From Camellia lanceoleosa (lineage: Eukaryota; Streptophyta; Magnoliopsida; Ericales; Theaceae), in contig CM045762.1 of the NCBI GenBank assembly GCA_025200525.1, positions 122,765,752 through 122,829,751 on the forward strand: a DNA stretch of 64,000 bases, given 5' to 3'. Below, in pieces: positions 1-11,834 of this stretch. The notes under the pieces were generated by a model. That model worked only from the letters and a program-made list of their open reading frames with translations. It searched no databases and was not told where the DNA came from. A program made the translations under genes and the position numbers. How positions within the stretch are numbered: the stretch's first letter is position 1; each line of letters begins with the position of its first letter.

Positions 1-141
1 AGGCGTTTTCGGAAGTTAAAACGGTGTCGTATTAATCAATAAGAATGCAACGTTTAAAAAAACGCCGTAAAATATTAGAAACAGAGGCATTTTTTAAACG
101 CCGTCAAATCAACGCCGTTAAATCTTACTTTTCTTGTAGTG
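1..141. mobile_element. Right end of a CACTA (En/Spm-like) transposon
   Basis: The segment ends in TTTTCTTGTAGTG, the reverse complement of a CACTA-type terminus (CACTACAAGAAAA). Upstream are several copies of a short subterminal motif around AACGCCGT/GGCGTTT in both orientations, which is typical of transposase-binding subterminal repeats in this superfamily. The rest of the element lies left of the window, so its content and target duplication cannot be judged. The same subterminal motif recurs at 12190-12512, so the two ends belong to related elements. Confidence 0.75.
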
Positions 142-223
142 AAAGAGTGTAAGGAATATTTTTGGGACAAGAGTGAGTGGAAAGCTTTGGTTATATTACC
201 TCTCTCTCTCTACGGAATAAACT

Positions 224-560
224 ATGGGTTCCCTTCAAGTGGATGAAAAAAGAATGAATAGATTTTCTGATCAGCCCTTAGAGCAAGCTTTTCAAGGCAA
301 TCAATTTCAGAGACGCCAATCTAATCGTGGCCGTGGAAGAGAAGGAAAAAGGTATACTCAACAGACTGCAAGAGGCATATCAAAATCTGAATCTTGCTGC
401 AAATTTTGCAAGGAAACTAATCATGGAAGCATGGACTGCAATTTCAAAAAAAATGCACAAGATGCAAGAATCCTAACCATTTTGAAAAAAAAAAAGATTG
501 GCAGTTTTGTGAAAAGGATATGGAAGCTCCTGCTGGTGGAATCGATGACATGAGGCTGTT
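224..560 (+). pseudogene. Ty1/copia gag remnant with CCHC zinc knuckles
   Basis: The translation has an arginine/glycine-rich stretch and then a C-x2-C-x4-H-x4-C zinc knuckle (CKFCKETNHGSMDC). A second knuckle-like motif (CTRCKNPNH) follows in another frame, so there is a frameshift at the intervening A-rich tract near 450-495. Gag proteins of this type bind retrotransposon RNA during particle assembly. No protease, integrase or reverse transcriptase follows, so this is an isolated fragment. The segment from 560 to 927 stays open but I recognise nothing in it. Confidence 0.6.
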
Positions 561-929
561 ATGTGTGTTTCCACTCCACCTCACTACTCCTTCAAAGATG
601 CAGAATTTGTTGGAATCTGAGGGTGATCTGAGCAGGCCAGCTGCTGTGATGGTGCATGGTTTAATCATTCAGGTATATATTAATTCATGGGCTGATTTAT
701 TTTATTGGTGGAAGGCCTCATTGAGTAATGGTTTTATTGGGCCTTCTACTCAAGGGCCGAATTGTGTAATTGGTAACATGATGGACCTTGGGATCTTTCT
801 TCCATCTAGGCTTAAAATATTTAAAACTAGGAGGAGATTCAGTGCTGGGCCATTAGAGATAGGTGACCTTGATTTTAGTGGGATGGTTACATTGGCTACT
901 AGTTTTGATGATTCGCATGAACTTTAAAT

Positions 930-1265
930 TTTGAGAAATCATATCAAACGGAGGAATTTTGATCTGAAATTTTTACCGTAGATTAATTACATACTGAATT
1001 GTATATCTGAATTTTTTTCATAATTTTTTGGAAGTCAAAATCCATATAAATTGAGGTATTCAAATCTGTCCAGGAAACCAATCCGAAACAGTAACTTTGG
1101 AAGTGTTGTTCTCTTTGGGTATAAATCCAAAAATTATCAAATCAGCGTCATTAGAACCGGTTACGAGTCTAGTTTCTTTCATTTTTGACCTTGTGTTGAT
1201 TGCTCGTGTATACTAAGAGAACCGTTAATTTCTTTAAAGTGCGACAGAAAACAACCTGGTTAGAT
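930..1265 (+). repeat. Left arm of a long inverted repeat, LTR-like
   Basis: This stretch matches the reverse complement of about 3090-3455 with moderate divergence. Shared blocks include the segments around ATATCAAACG, CTGAAATTTTTAC and the run that reads TTCTCTTTGGGTATAAATCC. The region between the arms ends near 3064 in GGGCGTGACA, looks like the end of a gypsy LTR and contains a late AATAAA. The likeliest reading is an LTR plus the start of a second copy in opposite orientation. A foldback element is the alternative. Confidence 0.5.
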
Positions 1266-2189
1266 AAAATAAATTGTAGATAATTAATTTGATAAGCAAA
1301 TCAAGTGAAACCAATTGGGTTTGAAACATAGGATATATTAGATCATATCTGGAGGTTATTGGAATTTTTCAAATAGCGTGGAGTGGGTTTTGTAATTTTC
1401 AAAGTTAGTGAATTGTAATTGGGAAGCTGGATTTATGACTGCTGCATATTTGGCTGCAATTCCACTTGTTCAGGTTTTAGACCCATGTTCTTGAGACCAT
1501 AATAAAGAATTTGGTGAGAGCAACATTTTGGTCGGTGGAGATCAAAATCCGGCATAATCAAAAATGGATTTTTGCGTGTTTCCTCGTCAAATTTGAGGTA
1601 GGGATATCCTACTCCTCTTTATGAGTTTTGTCTTTAAATTTTAGCATTTTGATATGTTGGGGGTTGTTGGGTAATTTTGAGAAAGTTTAGGCCTTTGTGT
1701 AATTTTACAAAAGTTGGGGTTTTAAATATATAAAACATATATGCATGTTTAGCATGAAGAAATGGAATTAATGTTGAAACATTGATGAAAATGGAACCTT
1801 AGGGTTGTAATGTTAATTATGAAAAATGCCCTAATTACATTGGTTAATTAATTGGTATAATTAATTGTGAGAAATAAGGAATTGAATTGAGAAAGTTGAG
1901 ATTGGGAATGTATGGGATTAAAGGGTGTAGTTGAATTATTTATCGCTCACCTAATTGAAATGTTGATATATTATCCATTTTGTTTATTTATTTTCTGTTT
2001 AGAAATAACTGCTTTGGGCTATTGGTGGAGGATAGTCTTGATTGTTGTAGACAATGCATGATGATTAGGCAAACTAAAACTAATCAATTGAGTATGCTAT
2101 TGAATATAGCGGTTGGAATAATACATTAATTTTATGTATTGATTGATTGTATATGATCTATGTTTATATACATGTGTTGTGTGGGAGGA

Positions 2190-2515
2190 GATATGGGATG
2201 TACTCCACGATTTAGGGGAAGATAGGGGATGGACCTCTAAACCGAATATTGTTTGGGAGGAGATAGGGGATGGACTCCGTTGATATAGCACTAAAATGTG
2301 TATCAAGTGTGGATTATGGAAGTGTTTAAATTGACTTGATATAGCACTAAAATGTATATCGTTATCAATTGTGAAGTATAGAAGTGTTTCTATGTTATGT
2401 TGATATAGCACTAAAATGTGTATCTTCGGTAAAGTAAGGAAGTGGTTTATGTGTTTTTGATACAGCATCAGAATGTGTATCCATTATGAATTATGAAAGT
2501 GTTTAAAAGATGAGT
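2190..2515. repeat. Minisatellite of about 60-bp units
   Basis: Four degenerate units begin with TGATATAGCACTAAAATGTG or a close variant, at about 2279, 2337, 2400 and 2458. Just before them is a shorter repeat built on GGAGATAGGGGATGGAC. Such arrays are common inside plant LTRs. The reverse strand is open across it only because the repeat lacks stops; I do not call a gene. Confidence 0.7.
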
Positions 2516-2699
2516 TACAATCTCATTAAATTATTTGACTAAGTGTTGAGTCTTGTTTCAAACTCAAAGTTGAAAGGAAATGGAAAATGAACTGGAACAT
2601 GGACTTGAATGTCATGAAACTGTAATGTGTTATGAAAGAATATAAAAGTGTTGACCATCTATCAACTATTAATCTTTTAGTCATTGTTCATAACTGGTT

Positions 2700-3064
2700 T
2701 AGTATATTTCTACTGGGCTGTGGCTCACCATATATGGGAACATCATTTTCAGGTACAAGTAGCATGCCACCTCCAAGGACATAGCTTGGGAGGCTAGAGG
2801 CGGACAGACTTTTGTTGTCTTTCCTTGTTTTGATGTATTACATGTAGATTCAAGCCAAGGGCTTAATGTGTAATTGAGTTAGTACTCTCTTTTTGTAACC
2901 AAGTGATAACTTGGAAAGCTGTAAGCCCTTAGGGCATTTGCTATGTTGTTAACATGTAATGCTTTTTGTAATGAATTACTCTGATGAATAAAAGAGTGTT
3001 GATCTTTTATATATCAATGCATGTCAATATTGTGGGTTTAATATTATTATTTTGAGGGCGTGAC
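2700..3064 (+). mobile_element. Probable 3' part of a gypsy-like LTR
   Basis: Features typical of an LTR end are present: a polyadenylation signal (GATGAATAAAAG near 2985) and a terminal GAGGGCGTGACA. The left boundary is not resolved; it may lie near 900, which would make the LTR about 2.1 kb. No target duplication was found. Confidence 0.4.
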
Positions 3065-3089
3065 AATTTTCTTATCAAAATAATTATTT

Positions 3090-3455
3090 ACAATTAATTA
3101 TGCCCAAACAGGTTGTTTTCAGCAACACTTTAAATAAATTAATGGTTCTCTTAGTATACAAGAGCAATCAACACAAGGCAAAAAATGTAAGAAACTAGAC
3201 TCGTAACCAGTTCTAATGACGCTATTTTAATAATTTTCGGATTTATACCCAAAGAGAACAACACTCTCGAATTTACTGTTTAAACCAGTTTTCTGGACAG
3301 ATTTGAACGCATCAGTTTATATGGATTTTGACTCCCAAAAATTATGAAAAAAATTCAGATATGCAATTCAATATGTAATTGATTTACTGTAAAAATTTCA
3401 GTTCAAAATGCATTCGTTTGATATGGTTTCATGATTTCTAAAGGTTGCTGGCAGA
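3090..3455 (-). repeat. Right arm of the long inverted repeat
   Basis: Reverse complement of 930-1265, with scattered substitutions and small indels. Beyond it, to about 3555, the reverse strand begins TGTTGTGAG, which could be the TG start of an LTR in minus orientation. Confidence 0.5.
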
Positions 3456-3575
3456 TTAATATTCTTAGGAGCAACATTATGAATTCAATTAAAATTTCTA
3501 GAATACTATCCCAATCATCCAATCCATTCATTTTTCTTCCACTAACTCACAACATCCACAAGCACCATAACTATG

Positions 3576-3984
3576 CGTGGGGGCCGAATATTGGGGGGTT
3601 GTAAAGTAAGCCGAATGAATAAATCTGGAAAGCCGGATTTATCATATAGTGGTCGGCTCCCACCCATGTACTCGGCTTCCTGTCCTATTCGGTCAGAACA
3701 CCGGTTGGGTAAGGAGCCAAGTACCAGATTGAAGATGGGCCCGACCCTGAAGCCCAAGAAAGAAAGGATATAAATAGGAGAACATCAGCCAGAAAGAGGT
3801 ATGTGAGAATTATTACACTTTACTTAGAATACAAGCAATTTAGAGATTAGAGACTAACTTGCCCGTCGGAGTGCTAATTCCGGCACCCCCGACCGGAGTG
3901 TTTATTCCCTTTTCAGGTAACCAGAAGAGGATCATTAGCGTCCCCCAGGATCAAAAGAGTATTCCTAAAAACCACTCCTCCACA
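3576..3984 (+). mobile_element. Solo LTR of a Ty3/gypsy (Tat-type) element
   Basis: The 409-bp segment is flanked by a perfect 5-bp duplication CTATG (3571-3575 and 3985-3989) and ends in CTCCACA. It matches, in reverse orientation, the LTR at 55522-55954: GGGGGCCGA near the start, a TATA-like GGATATAAATAGG near 3768, GTCCGTCGGAGTGCTAAT-type sequence in the middle and CCAGAAGAGGATCA near the end. The first two bases read CG where the other copy has TG. No internal coding region is left, as expected after recombination between two LTRs. Confidence 0.88.
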
Positions 3985-3989
3985 CTATG

Positions 3990-4489
3990 TAAACAACATA
4001 TTATAATAGAACAAGAATAGATTGATTAATATCTTAGAGAGTAGTTAAGACACAAGGGTGTTTTCTCTCCCTCTCTCTTTTCTATCTCTTGCTCTCTCTT
4101 CCTCTCTCACGTTTCTATTGCTGCTGCTGCTATAGTGTTGATTAGGAACCCTAGGGTTGTTATATATATATATATAAACAAAACTCTAAATAATTATCCT
4201 TTGTTTTATATTATTTTTTTCTCTCCATTAATTTAAATAAAATACAAATATTATTAGATCAACATATGCTTACTAATTTGACACCTATTTATTTATTTAT
4301 AAATAATAAATTTTGCTTCTAAATTAAACACTTTCACCCTAAATTTATTTTAGGTTTTAAAATTAGTTAAACGACCCTCCAATAATATTTAATTTGTACT
4401 TAAAGATTCAGAATAAAATATTTAAGATTGTAATATTATTATTATTTAATTATTTACTAAATCATTATATTCGGGTTCTTACAGTCTCC
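3990..4489. other. AT-rich stretch without recognisable genes
   Basis: It holds a CT-rich run (4060-4115), a short GCT repeat near 4120 and (TA)n at about 4160-4176. No coding signal or clear element boundary was seen. Confidence 0.5.
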
Positions 4490-6120
4490 ATTCCCAAATA
4501 ATTATTTTTCCCCATTCCTCCTTCTCCATAGGTACTATCCTCCCCACCTCCTAATGGGTTTGAATTTTCCCCAACCTAACTTGAGCTTTTCTTTTCTCTC
4601 TCTCTCTCTCTTCTTTTTTTTTTTTAAATTCACAAACAAAGCTAAATATACATTCAATCTTATTTTATTTTATTTGGCTCAACAACAAAATCAAATACAC
4701 ATTAATTAACATTATCACATTATTCTTGTCAAATTTTATGTATATTTATTCTTTAAATTTATTTAGAAAAATTCTATTCCTTCAAAAAAATTTCATCTTC
4801 TTTTTTAATTTTTAATTTTTATTTAAAATCTATGTATCTTCTTCTTCTTCTCTCTATTAATTGATCTTCGATAATCTAAAGGTGAGTTGTTGCTCTTGTT
4901 TCCATTTTCTTCTTTTTTAATTTTTATTTGCATTTATAGAATGAATTTTCTTGTTTTAATATCTCTTGCAATTGTTTTATTGGATTTCTCTCTGATTTGA
5001 TGGTAACCTTAGATTGAAATTTTCAATTTTCGTCTTAACTAATGATCACTTAATTGAAATTTTGTATATTTTTGTCTTCAATTTCATGTTTTGGTTATGA
5101 TTAATTGTGCGTTTTTGATTGATAGTCACAATCTTGTCGCCGTTAGATTGTCACCATCGCAAATAGTAGTTGTTGTAGTGAAAGGATGAGAGAGTGAGAA
5201 TTAGAACTCTAATTGTAAATAAAGTAGTGAAAACATATGGAGAAATTATTTTCTAATGTACCTAAAAAAAAATATGGGAAAATTAGTGGGTACTCATCCC
5301 CAATGTAGATTTAAAGAACATCACTTACCCTTCTCGACGGACAAGAAAAAAGGAAAAAACCAATGTATTTGGGTTAGGTCTCCATAGATACCCACAGGGT
5401 AGGTTATCCATTGTCATCACTAGTTTTCTCTACTCTGTTTACAATTAGAGTTTTAATTCTCACTATCTCTCATCCTCTTACTACAGCAACGGTGATTTGC
5501 GATGACAATCTAACGGCAACAAGATTGTGACTATCGATAAAAAAAAAAAGCGCAATTAATTATAACCAAAACATGAAAATTGAAGACAAAAATGTACAAA
5601 ATTTCAATTAAGGTGATCACTAGTTAAGATGAAAATTAGGAAATTTAATCTAAGGTTACCATCAAATCAGAGAGAAATCCAATAAAACAATTGCAAGAGA
5701 TATTAAAACAAGAAAATTCATTCTATAAATGCAAATAAAAATTAAAAAAGAAGAAGAAGAAGAAGAACTTACCTTCAGATTATCGAAGATCAACTAACAG
5801 AGAGGAAAATGAGATACATAAAATTAAAAAAATTAAAAAAGAAGATGGATTTTTTTTGTAGGAATAGAATTTTTCTAAATAAATTTAAATTTTTTTAAAT
5901 ATACATAAAATTTGACAAGAATAATGTGATGATGTTAATTAATGTGTATTTGATTTTGTTGTTGAGCCAAATAAAATAAAATAAGATTGAATGTATATTT
6001 AGCTTTGATTGTGAATCTTTAAAAAAAAATAATAAAATAAAAAATAAAAATAAAAAATGGTTGTGAACCTTTAAAAAAAATAATTAAAAAAAGGGGTCAA
6101 CTTGGGTTGGAGAAAATTCA
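4490..6120. mobile_element. Foldback repeat with arms of about 750 bp
   Basis: Left arm (about 4490-5260) and right arm (about 5420-6120) are inverted copies. For example, the run around CAATCTTATTTTATTTTATTTGG on the left reappears reverse-complemented near 5965. The centre (about 5270-5420) carries a unique block around GGTTAGGTCTCCATAG. The same arm-centre-arm plan recurs at 23826-26544, so this is one repeat family. The outer ends here are eroded and no target duplication was found. Confidence 0.65.
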
Positions 6121-6660
6121 AATTGTATTACTAATGAATATATAACTGGTTGTAAATCAAAAAAACAAAATCTTAAAACTCAAATGATTTTTCCTAATTT
6201 CATAAATCATAACTTAAATTCACAAATTAGTTCATTGAAAAAGAGAACAAGTAAAAAAACCCTAAACAATTTTTTTTCATGGTGTAAACATATATATATA
6301 TATATATAACTGGTTGTGCACAAAAAAAAAATGTCAAAACTTACAGTTTGTCAGAGATGGAGTCGAGTTTAGTGATTCTAGATTTTGTCAGAGTTAATGG
6401 TGCCTTCAATCGACTTTGGATATTCGCGGGTTGAGGTTTGATTTGGGCAAAAACGTGAGAATTTTTTGGGTTTTCTCTAGAGCTCTTTATTTTCTTAGAC
6501 GTAAAATGAAGAGAGAGAGAGAGAGAGAGTAGAATAGAAGTTTATATACCTGGTTTAATGGTAATCTTTTGTAATAATAGATGGCATTTAAGTATTTTGA
6601 CTTCTTTAGTTTCAGCTACTCGCATAATCTAAATCTAAAAGCACCCCTTGAGATGCTTTT
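6121..6660. other. Non-coding AT-rich spacer with microsatellites
   Basis: Contains (TA)n at about 6291-6308 and (GA)n near 6510-6530. Nothing in the translations is recognisable. Confidence 0.5.
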
Positions 6661-7069
6661 TAAAATTAACTTTTTTCCTCACATTTAAGTTGCAATAAGT
6701 TATAAGTTGTTATCTTGTAAGTTACGCCAAATGCACAATTTCAACTTAAATTAATGTCTTTAAGCTACACCAAACACCCACAATGTATCCTACACAGCCT
6801 AAAAACACGGGACTTAAAAAAGGATATGAGTGTGGAGGAAATTTCAGTGGATGTATTAAGGAAATGTTTGGCATGTTAGTTTTTTTAACAAAAATAGTCA
6901 AAAAGTGAAAATATTTAATCACATCACTTATTTTACTTTTTTATACATCTTTATGTAAAAAATTAAAAACAAACATATTCACAAGTTCTAAGCTGCTTCG
7001 GATAATTGTAGGCCTCATTAGCAACTGGGTTAAAAGTCAGCTTATTGACTTTTTGGCCTTTTTGAATCA

Positions 7070-7213
7070 CATCAAGGACGATACAAAATACCATCTAATC
7101 CGTTAAAATTGCAGTGATCAATATCAATCTGCACCGTTTTATCCGCTAACCGCAGATTAAACTTTAAAATCTATAATTCGCCTTCAAAATCACTTCACTC
7201 CGCTATAATTAAT

Positions 7214-7255
<42 letters not shown>

Positions 7256-7259
7256 TTTA
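7070..7259. mobile_element. Left part of a split hAT-like MITE
   Basis: Homologous to the first half of the element at 22960-23440 and, inverted, to 32060-32515. It continues at 13204-13530, because a 5.9-kb element inserted into it. A (CA)n(TA)n microsatellite sits at its right edge (7213-7256). Confidence 0.55.
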
Positions 7260-7499
7260 GGGAGCTGTTAAGATGTGCACCTCAATAAGATGTGCACATC
7301 ATATACACATTTATTTTAAGCCATTAGATTCTTACAAATTAATCTCAGCCACTGAATAATTTGATTAGGAATCTTGATAACCTTTTCAACCAGTTACCTT
7401 TTTTTTCAAATTTGTTCAGTTTTTTTTCCAAAGCCCCTCTGTTTTGGAGACAGCACGCATACTCTCTTCTTCGCCCTCCAAGACCATCCCTGCGAACAC

Positions 7500-7620
7500 G
7501 ACCTACCGTCGACTTCGCCTGAAGGTATCTCTCTCTCTCTCTCTCTGTGCAACTTTTTTCTCTCCCCCTTTCTCCATATCCATTCTATGAAACCCTAGAC
7601 CGCAATCCCTTTCTTTGAAA
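7500..7620 (+). other. CT-rich leader-like segment
   Basis: A (CT)n run at about 7523-7545 and pyrimidine-rich sequence resemble a plant 5' untranslated region, perhaps captured along with the DRM fragment downstream. No start codon can be linked to a known protein. Confidence 0.25.
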
Positions 7621-8304
7621 CTGCCCCTTTCACGCTTGTGAACTCACTGGAAAGGACTGAGAGAACTAGGACTTGTAGAAAAATGGAAGTCAAGTGTTAA
7701 AAAATGAAGAGGATAAGAGAACCTTCTCACAAAGTGACAACATGATTGTCCCGAGTACTCAGAATGCTCTTTTTTTTTCCTTCTAGATTGAGATCATTAA
7801 TATGAACATTCTTTTTTATTAATTTTGAGGTTGAGGTGTAAGAGAGAAAACTGTAGGTCAAAGATGATTAAATTACCCTTTTTTGACATGTTTATGCGAA
7901 GGCCAAGTGACTGAATCTAAAGCCGGCCTTGCATGCTGCTACATACAAACGTGTTGATGTATGATAAGATTATGCAATTCCGTCCTCAATTTTATTGCAA
8001 GTGGGAAAGAGATTCTCCACATCATTGCCCCATCAGCACAACATAAGTTTCCTCATGTTAAAGTTGAACTACAACTGTTTAACTCCTAAATTTTAGCCCA
8101 ATTAAGTTGAACCAATTAACATTTTGAAAAAATAAAAAGTAAGAGAAGAAGAAGAGAACAAGGCATTAGCTTATGTAAAATATATTTAATCTGTTAAATG
8201 CTATATTTGATGTATAGATCTTTGGAGGGTATATATATCATTATCCTTGATAGTAGCATGCAAGGTTGAACTTTTTTTTTTTTTGTTGCTCAGCAGATCA
8301 AGGC

Positions 8305-8306
<2 letters not shown>

Positions 8307-8352
<46 letters not shown>
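8307..8352. repeat. (TG)23 microsatellite
   Basis: Uninterrupted TG dinucleotide repeat. Confidence 0.95.
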
Positions 8353-8354
<2 letters not shown>

Positions 8355-9279
8355 CAATGTCTTCTAGCCTTTGCTTTGGTCTATTACTGAGATAGAGGAA
8401 TATCATCATAAAGCTAAATGCCAGCTCAAAAGCTTAATTCACAATGCTCACACACAGTCAGCAAGACCTAAGCAGGCAATGTGTCATTGCTTTGTAGGAT
8501 TGAATGATTAACATGATGACCCAACTAATTCCATTATTTTACTTTCATTCACCAATTGCACAAAGAGTTTGGTTTCTAGTGTGTCCCCCACATGTCATAT
8601 CATATCATATAATAAAAAAATATATATATATTGTGTGTCCCCCACGTGTCATATCATATCTTGTATTTTTTTATCCATGTCGGTGCTTCTTTGGTTTCTA
8701 GTGTCTTGTAAATTGCACAAGCATGTTATTATAATGAACCAGAGAAGATTGTAATTGGTTTTTTTGGTTCATAGCCACACCTTTGTTATACTCTGAAACC
8801 CTGTCAAACTTAAATTAATATCTTTGGACATCTTACATTTCCATCACTCTTGAATTGTGATACTACGCTAGATGATATTGCTAAACTTTGTCTATCCTCC
8901 TGTGTTGTAGTTGCATTTCATTAGATTTAATCTTTCTCTTAATAATGCTCGTAAAATATTGCAGTCCGGATGCCTCAATTGATGAAATAATGATTTTTTA
9001 TGTCTTTGCTCAAATGGCAAAAGCGTGATTATCTACTACGATGATGATAAGTTTTTATTTTTGATTTTAATTTTTGTATTTCTTCCCCATAATGAAACAT
9101 CGGGTTTTCAATTAACCCTTTTCATGATAGGGAATACATTTTACTGACTTCTATAGTTTGTTTTTTAATTACTAATGCACCAAGATCCTTGTTTTTATTT
9201 TTATTTTTTTTTTGTTAATTCTGTTCATACTGCCATTAGTAAATCCTCTGCGTAATTGATCTTTTCTCAAATTTCACAG

Positions 9280-9542
9280 CTGAAGCCAAGGAGGAAATTT
9301 TTTGAGAGAGAATTGTGGAAAAGGAAAAAGCAAAGGAGGTATGAGAAGAGGCTGATGAGTGAGGATAGTGAGACTATTCGTCTTCCAAAACCAATGATCA
9401 GCTTTGGAGTTCCTATGGAATCATCTCAAACATTTCGTAGAACCCTTCCAGAGGCAGCCATGGGGCCTCCCTACTTCTATTATGAGAATGTGGCACTAGC
9501 TCCAAAAGGAGTTTGGGACACCATCAAAAGATTTTTATATGA
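9280..9542 (+). pseudogene. Captured exon of a DRM-type DNA methyltransferase
   Basis: One open exon of about 87 residues begins after a TTTCACAG acceptor. It contains GPPYFYYENVALAPKGVWDT followed by a variant of the RFLYDVEPEF stretch. I recognise this as the conserved start of the methyltransferase half of the plant domains-rearranged methyltransferases, which carry out RNA-directed de novo cytosine methylation in the nucleus. Upstream UBA domains and all downstream catalytic motifs are missing. The last bases (TATATGATGTC...CCTTACAGAT) are repeated at 9600-9626, which suggests a patchy junction. It cannot encode an active enzyme. The identification is from memory of the family; the fit is strong over this exon. 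Confidence 0.78.
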
Positions 9543-9652
9543 TGTCAAACCTTACAGATTTTTCGTTTTCATCCTGCTTTGAAAGGCAAATTTTATGCTT
9601 TATATGATGTCGAACCTTACAGATCTTTCTTGTTCCTTGCATATTTTCTATC

Positions 9653-10420
9653 AAGGTTTCTACGGAGTCTTTGAATGCTGCCATTATGGTATGTTCAGAT
9701 TGCAATGTTGTGCTTGAACTTGCCACGGACTCCGAGTTGTATGAGCTTGAAAGAATTCTATTTGGGCCAAGGTGATAAAAATCCTTGCTTCTTTTGTTGC
9801 TTAAACGATCCTTCAGAATCTTTTTCTTTCAACTTTGTTTTGTGTATTTCAACATCTGATGGCATCTACATTTTGAATATTATGTTCAGTTACTTCAGTC
9901 CTCTGCTGAAGTCAATAACAAAACAAACAGATGTTGATTACTTCATGATTGAAGAAGATCTTTGAAGAGCGGACGATTTCATAGCAATGCTTGAATCACG
10001 ATTCTTATTCCTTCTTCGATGCTCGGTCCACATTAAGGTTGTTAGTTAAATAGCTCTTGATTAGTTGGTTATTGAATAATTTCGCTTAGTTACCACATTT
10101 AGTTTAATATTATGCCTACTTCTAAAGTGAACATGAATTTACAATTGTTTTGGATTATAGATGTTGATCACTAAAGTTTGTTAAATCTTGTTTTCATGAC
10201 AAGTAGAGATTAAGCATTGGCCTTCCTCGATTGCTTGTAAAAATCCAATTTTAAAATTTCTTATTAGTTCATTTGGTATTCTTGTAGGGGTTGGAGACCA
10301 TCATATAGAAATGTCTTGCTTGGAGTGAGGGAAAAATTAAACATACCTTGTTCAAGCAAATTGTCAATGAAGACCTAGAAGCAGATTTTTCTTCATCTGC
10401 TGCGGAATATTCAAGGTAGT
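9653..10420 (+). pseudogene. Captured fragment of a plant plastid-protein-like gene
   Basis: Three exon-like blocks with intact splice borders lie in order: 9653-9770 (ends GCCAAG before GTGATA), 9890-10038 and 10288-10420. They translate to LELATDSELYELERILFGP, then SYFSPLLKSIT and MIEEDL, then RGWRPSYRNVLLGVREKLNI. I recall these motifs from a plant-specific, predicted chloroplast protein family of unknown function (annotated in places as MAR-binding filament-like). An in-frame TGA after EEDL and indels in the last block break the frame. Introns are retained, so genomic DNA rather than mRNA was captured. Confidence 0.6.
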
Positions 10421-11084
10421 TATCCCCAACAACATGAAAAAAATCATTTGTGTCGTGATATTTTTAACTGTTTGGCCTGGTAGAGGTAAGGAGAGTTAGA
10501 ATTGAAAATTACCCACGGGGTTTGAAATTTGGATGGTTAGGGTCTTCTTTGTTTCTTGAGTGTCTGACTGATAAATGAAATATTTCTTGACGGGGACAAT
10601 TTTAAGAAACTTAGCCTAAGGCTGCCCACAATTGAATTTGTGTTGGGGTTTAGAGGAAGAAGAAATTTTAGCTCAAGGGTTTTAGGAACAAAGATAAATT
10701 TTAAGTTTTTGTAGAAAGATCAAGGGTAAATTAGTCCGATTGCAAAAGTTGCAGGTTGCTGAATCTTAATTATTGGAGTTTTTGGAAGGCTTAAGAAGTG
10801 ATATTTATGGTTTTATTTGTTAAATTGAAGGCCAATAGGCAGGGGGAAAGTTTGGTCTTGGTTAGGACTTCGTTGGAAACGGTTTAGGGGCTCAAATCAG
10901 GGTTGTTCTTGTTAGTGGCATGCTCTAAAAGCCAATTTGGGAGATTTGGATTAAGGAAACTTTTGTTAAGTAGTCTTGTTTTTTTAATTAATAAAAGACA
11001 GGTTCATTTTTATCATGTTTACTTTCTATGTTATTATTAATTTAGTTGATAAGGCCATGAAATTAAAGCTGAAAACATTCCTAT

Positions 11085-11834
11085 TTTAGCTATTGGTATT
11101 GTGCAAAATTTTACCAAATGGTGCAGCACAGCTTCTTTATGGTCATATATCGCGGATTACATCAAAATTTTGTTGTTCTGGCGGTGATATCCGTAGGCGT
11201 CTTATTTCAAGGCGAGGATTCATCAAATTCCGAGTGCTCGGCGGGCTCTCGAAGTTATCAAGATTTTGTAATTTATCGAGTGACGTCGTATGCCATTGAT
11301 ATGTGTTTTGAAAAATGTTACTCTTAAGCTGAGCACTGAATAATTGATTAGGTCTTTATAGGTCCCGACAAAATGCAATCAGAGACCACACGATCGAGTG
11401 GATTGAGAAGCATTACCAAGGATTGTTCCAAGAGATTCACTTTGGCAACCACTTTGCTTTGGAAGGGCAGTCTAGACCTAAATCGATATTTGCGTATATA
11501 TGCCCATTATTTTCTTTTTGAGAAATGCTAGTTATCATTGGATTTACTTCACCATTTTATCTCACCTCCTATGTGTGAAAAATCACATAGGAGGTGAAGA
11601 GCTTAGTCATGGTTTCCTTTGTTCGCCAGTCATTAGGAGCAAAGGTTTTGATTGATGATAACCCTAGATATGCCATGGAGTGTCTTTGAAGTTGGAATTA
11701 GGGTTCTACTTTTTGATTATGAGAATTCATACCCTTGGTGCAAGATAGAGTTCGTTAATCAACATCCCCTGGTCACTAAGGTGAACAGTTGGGATGAGGT
11801 GGAGCATCAATTAGTTTCCTGGATTGTTTCATGA
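11085..11834 (+). pseudogene. Captured 5'(3')-deoxyribonucleotidase-like (HAD) fragment
   Basis: Blocks at 11190-11300, 11360-11500 and 11630-11834 translate to LSKLSRFCNLS, then DHTIEWIEKHYQGLF and EIHFGNHFALEGQSRPKS, then LGAKVLIDDNPRYAMEC, VLLFDYENSYPWCK and a C-terminal QLVSWIVS stop. The order and the IDDNP motif (HAD motif IV acidic residues) fit plant proteins of the cytosolic NT5C deoxyribonucleotidase family, which dephosphorylate nucleoside monophosphates. The N-terminal DxDxT motif was not found. Frameshifts occur in the first block and after MEC. It sits downstream of the plastid-protein fragment in the same insert. Confidence 0.65.

Noticed and set aside
2097..2468. 123-residue open frame on the minus strand
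   Set aside because: It lies across the AT-rich minisatellite and its sequence is just the repeat translated.
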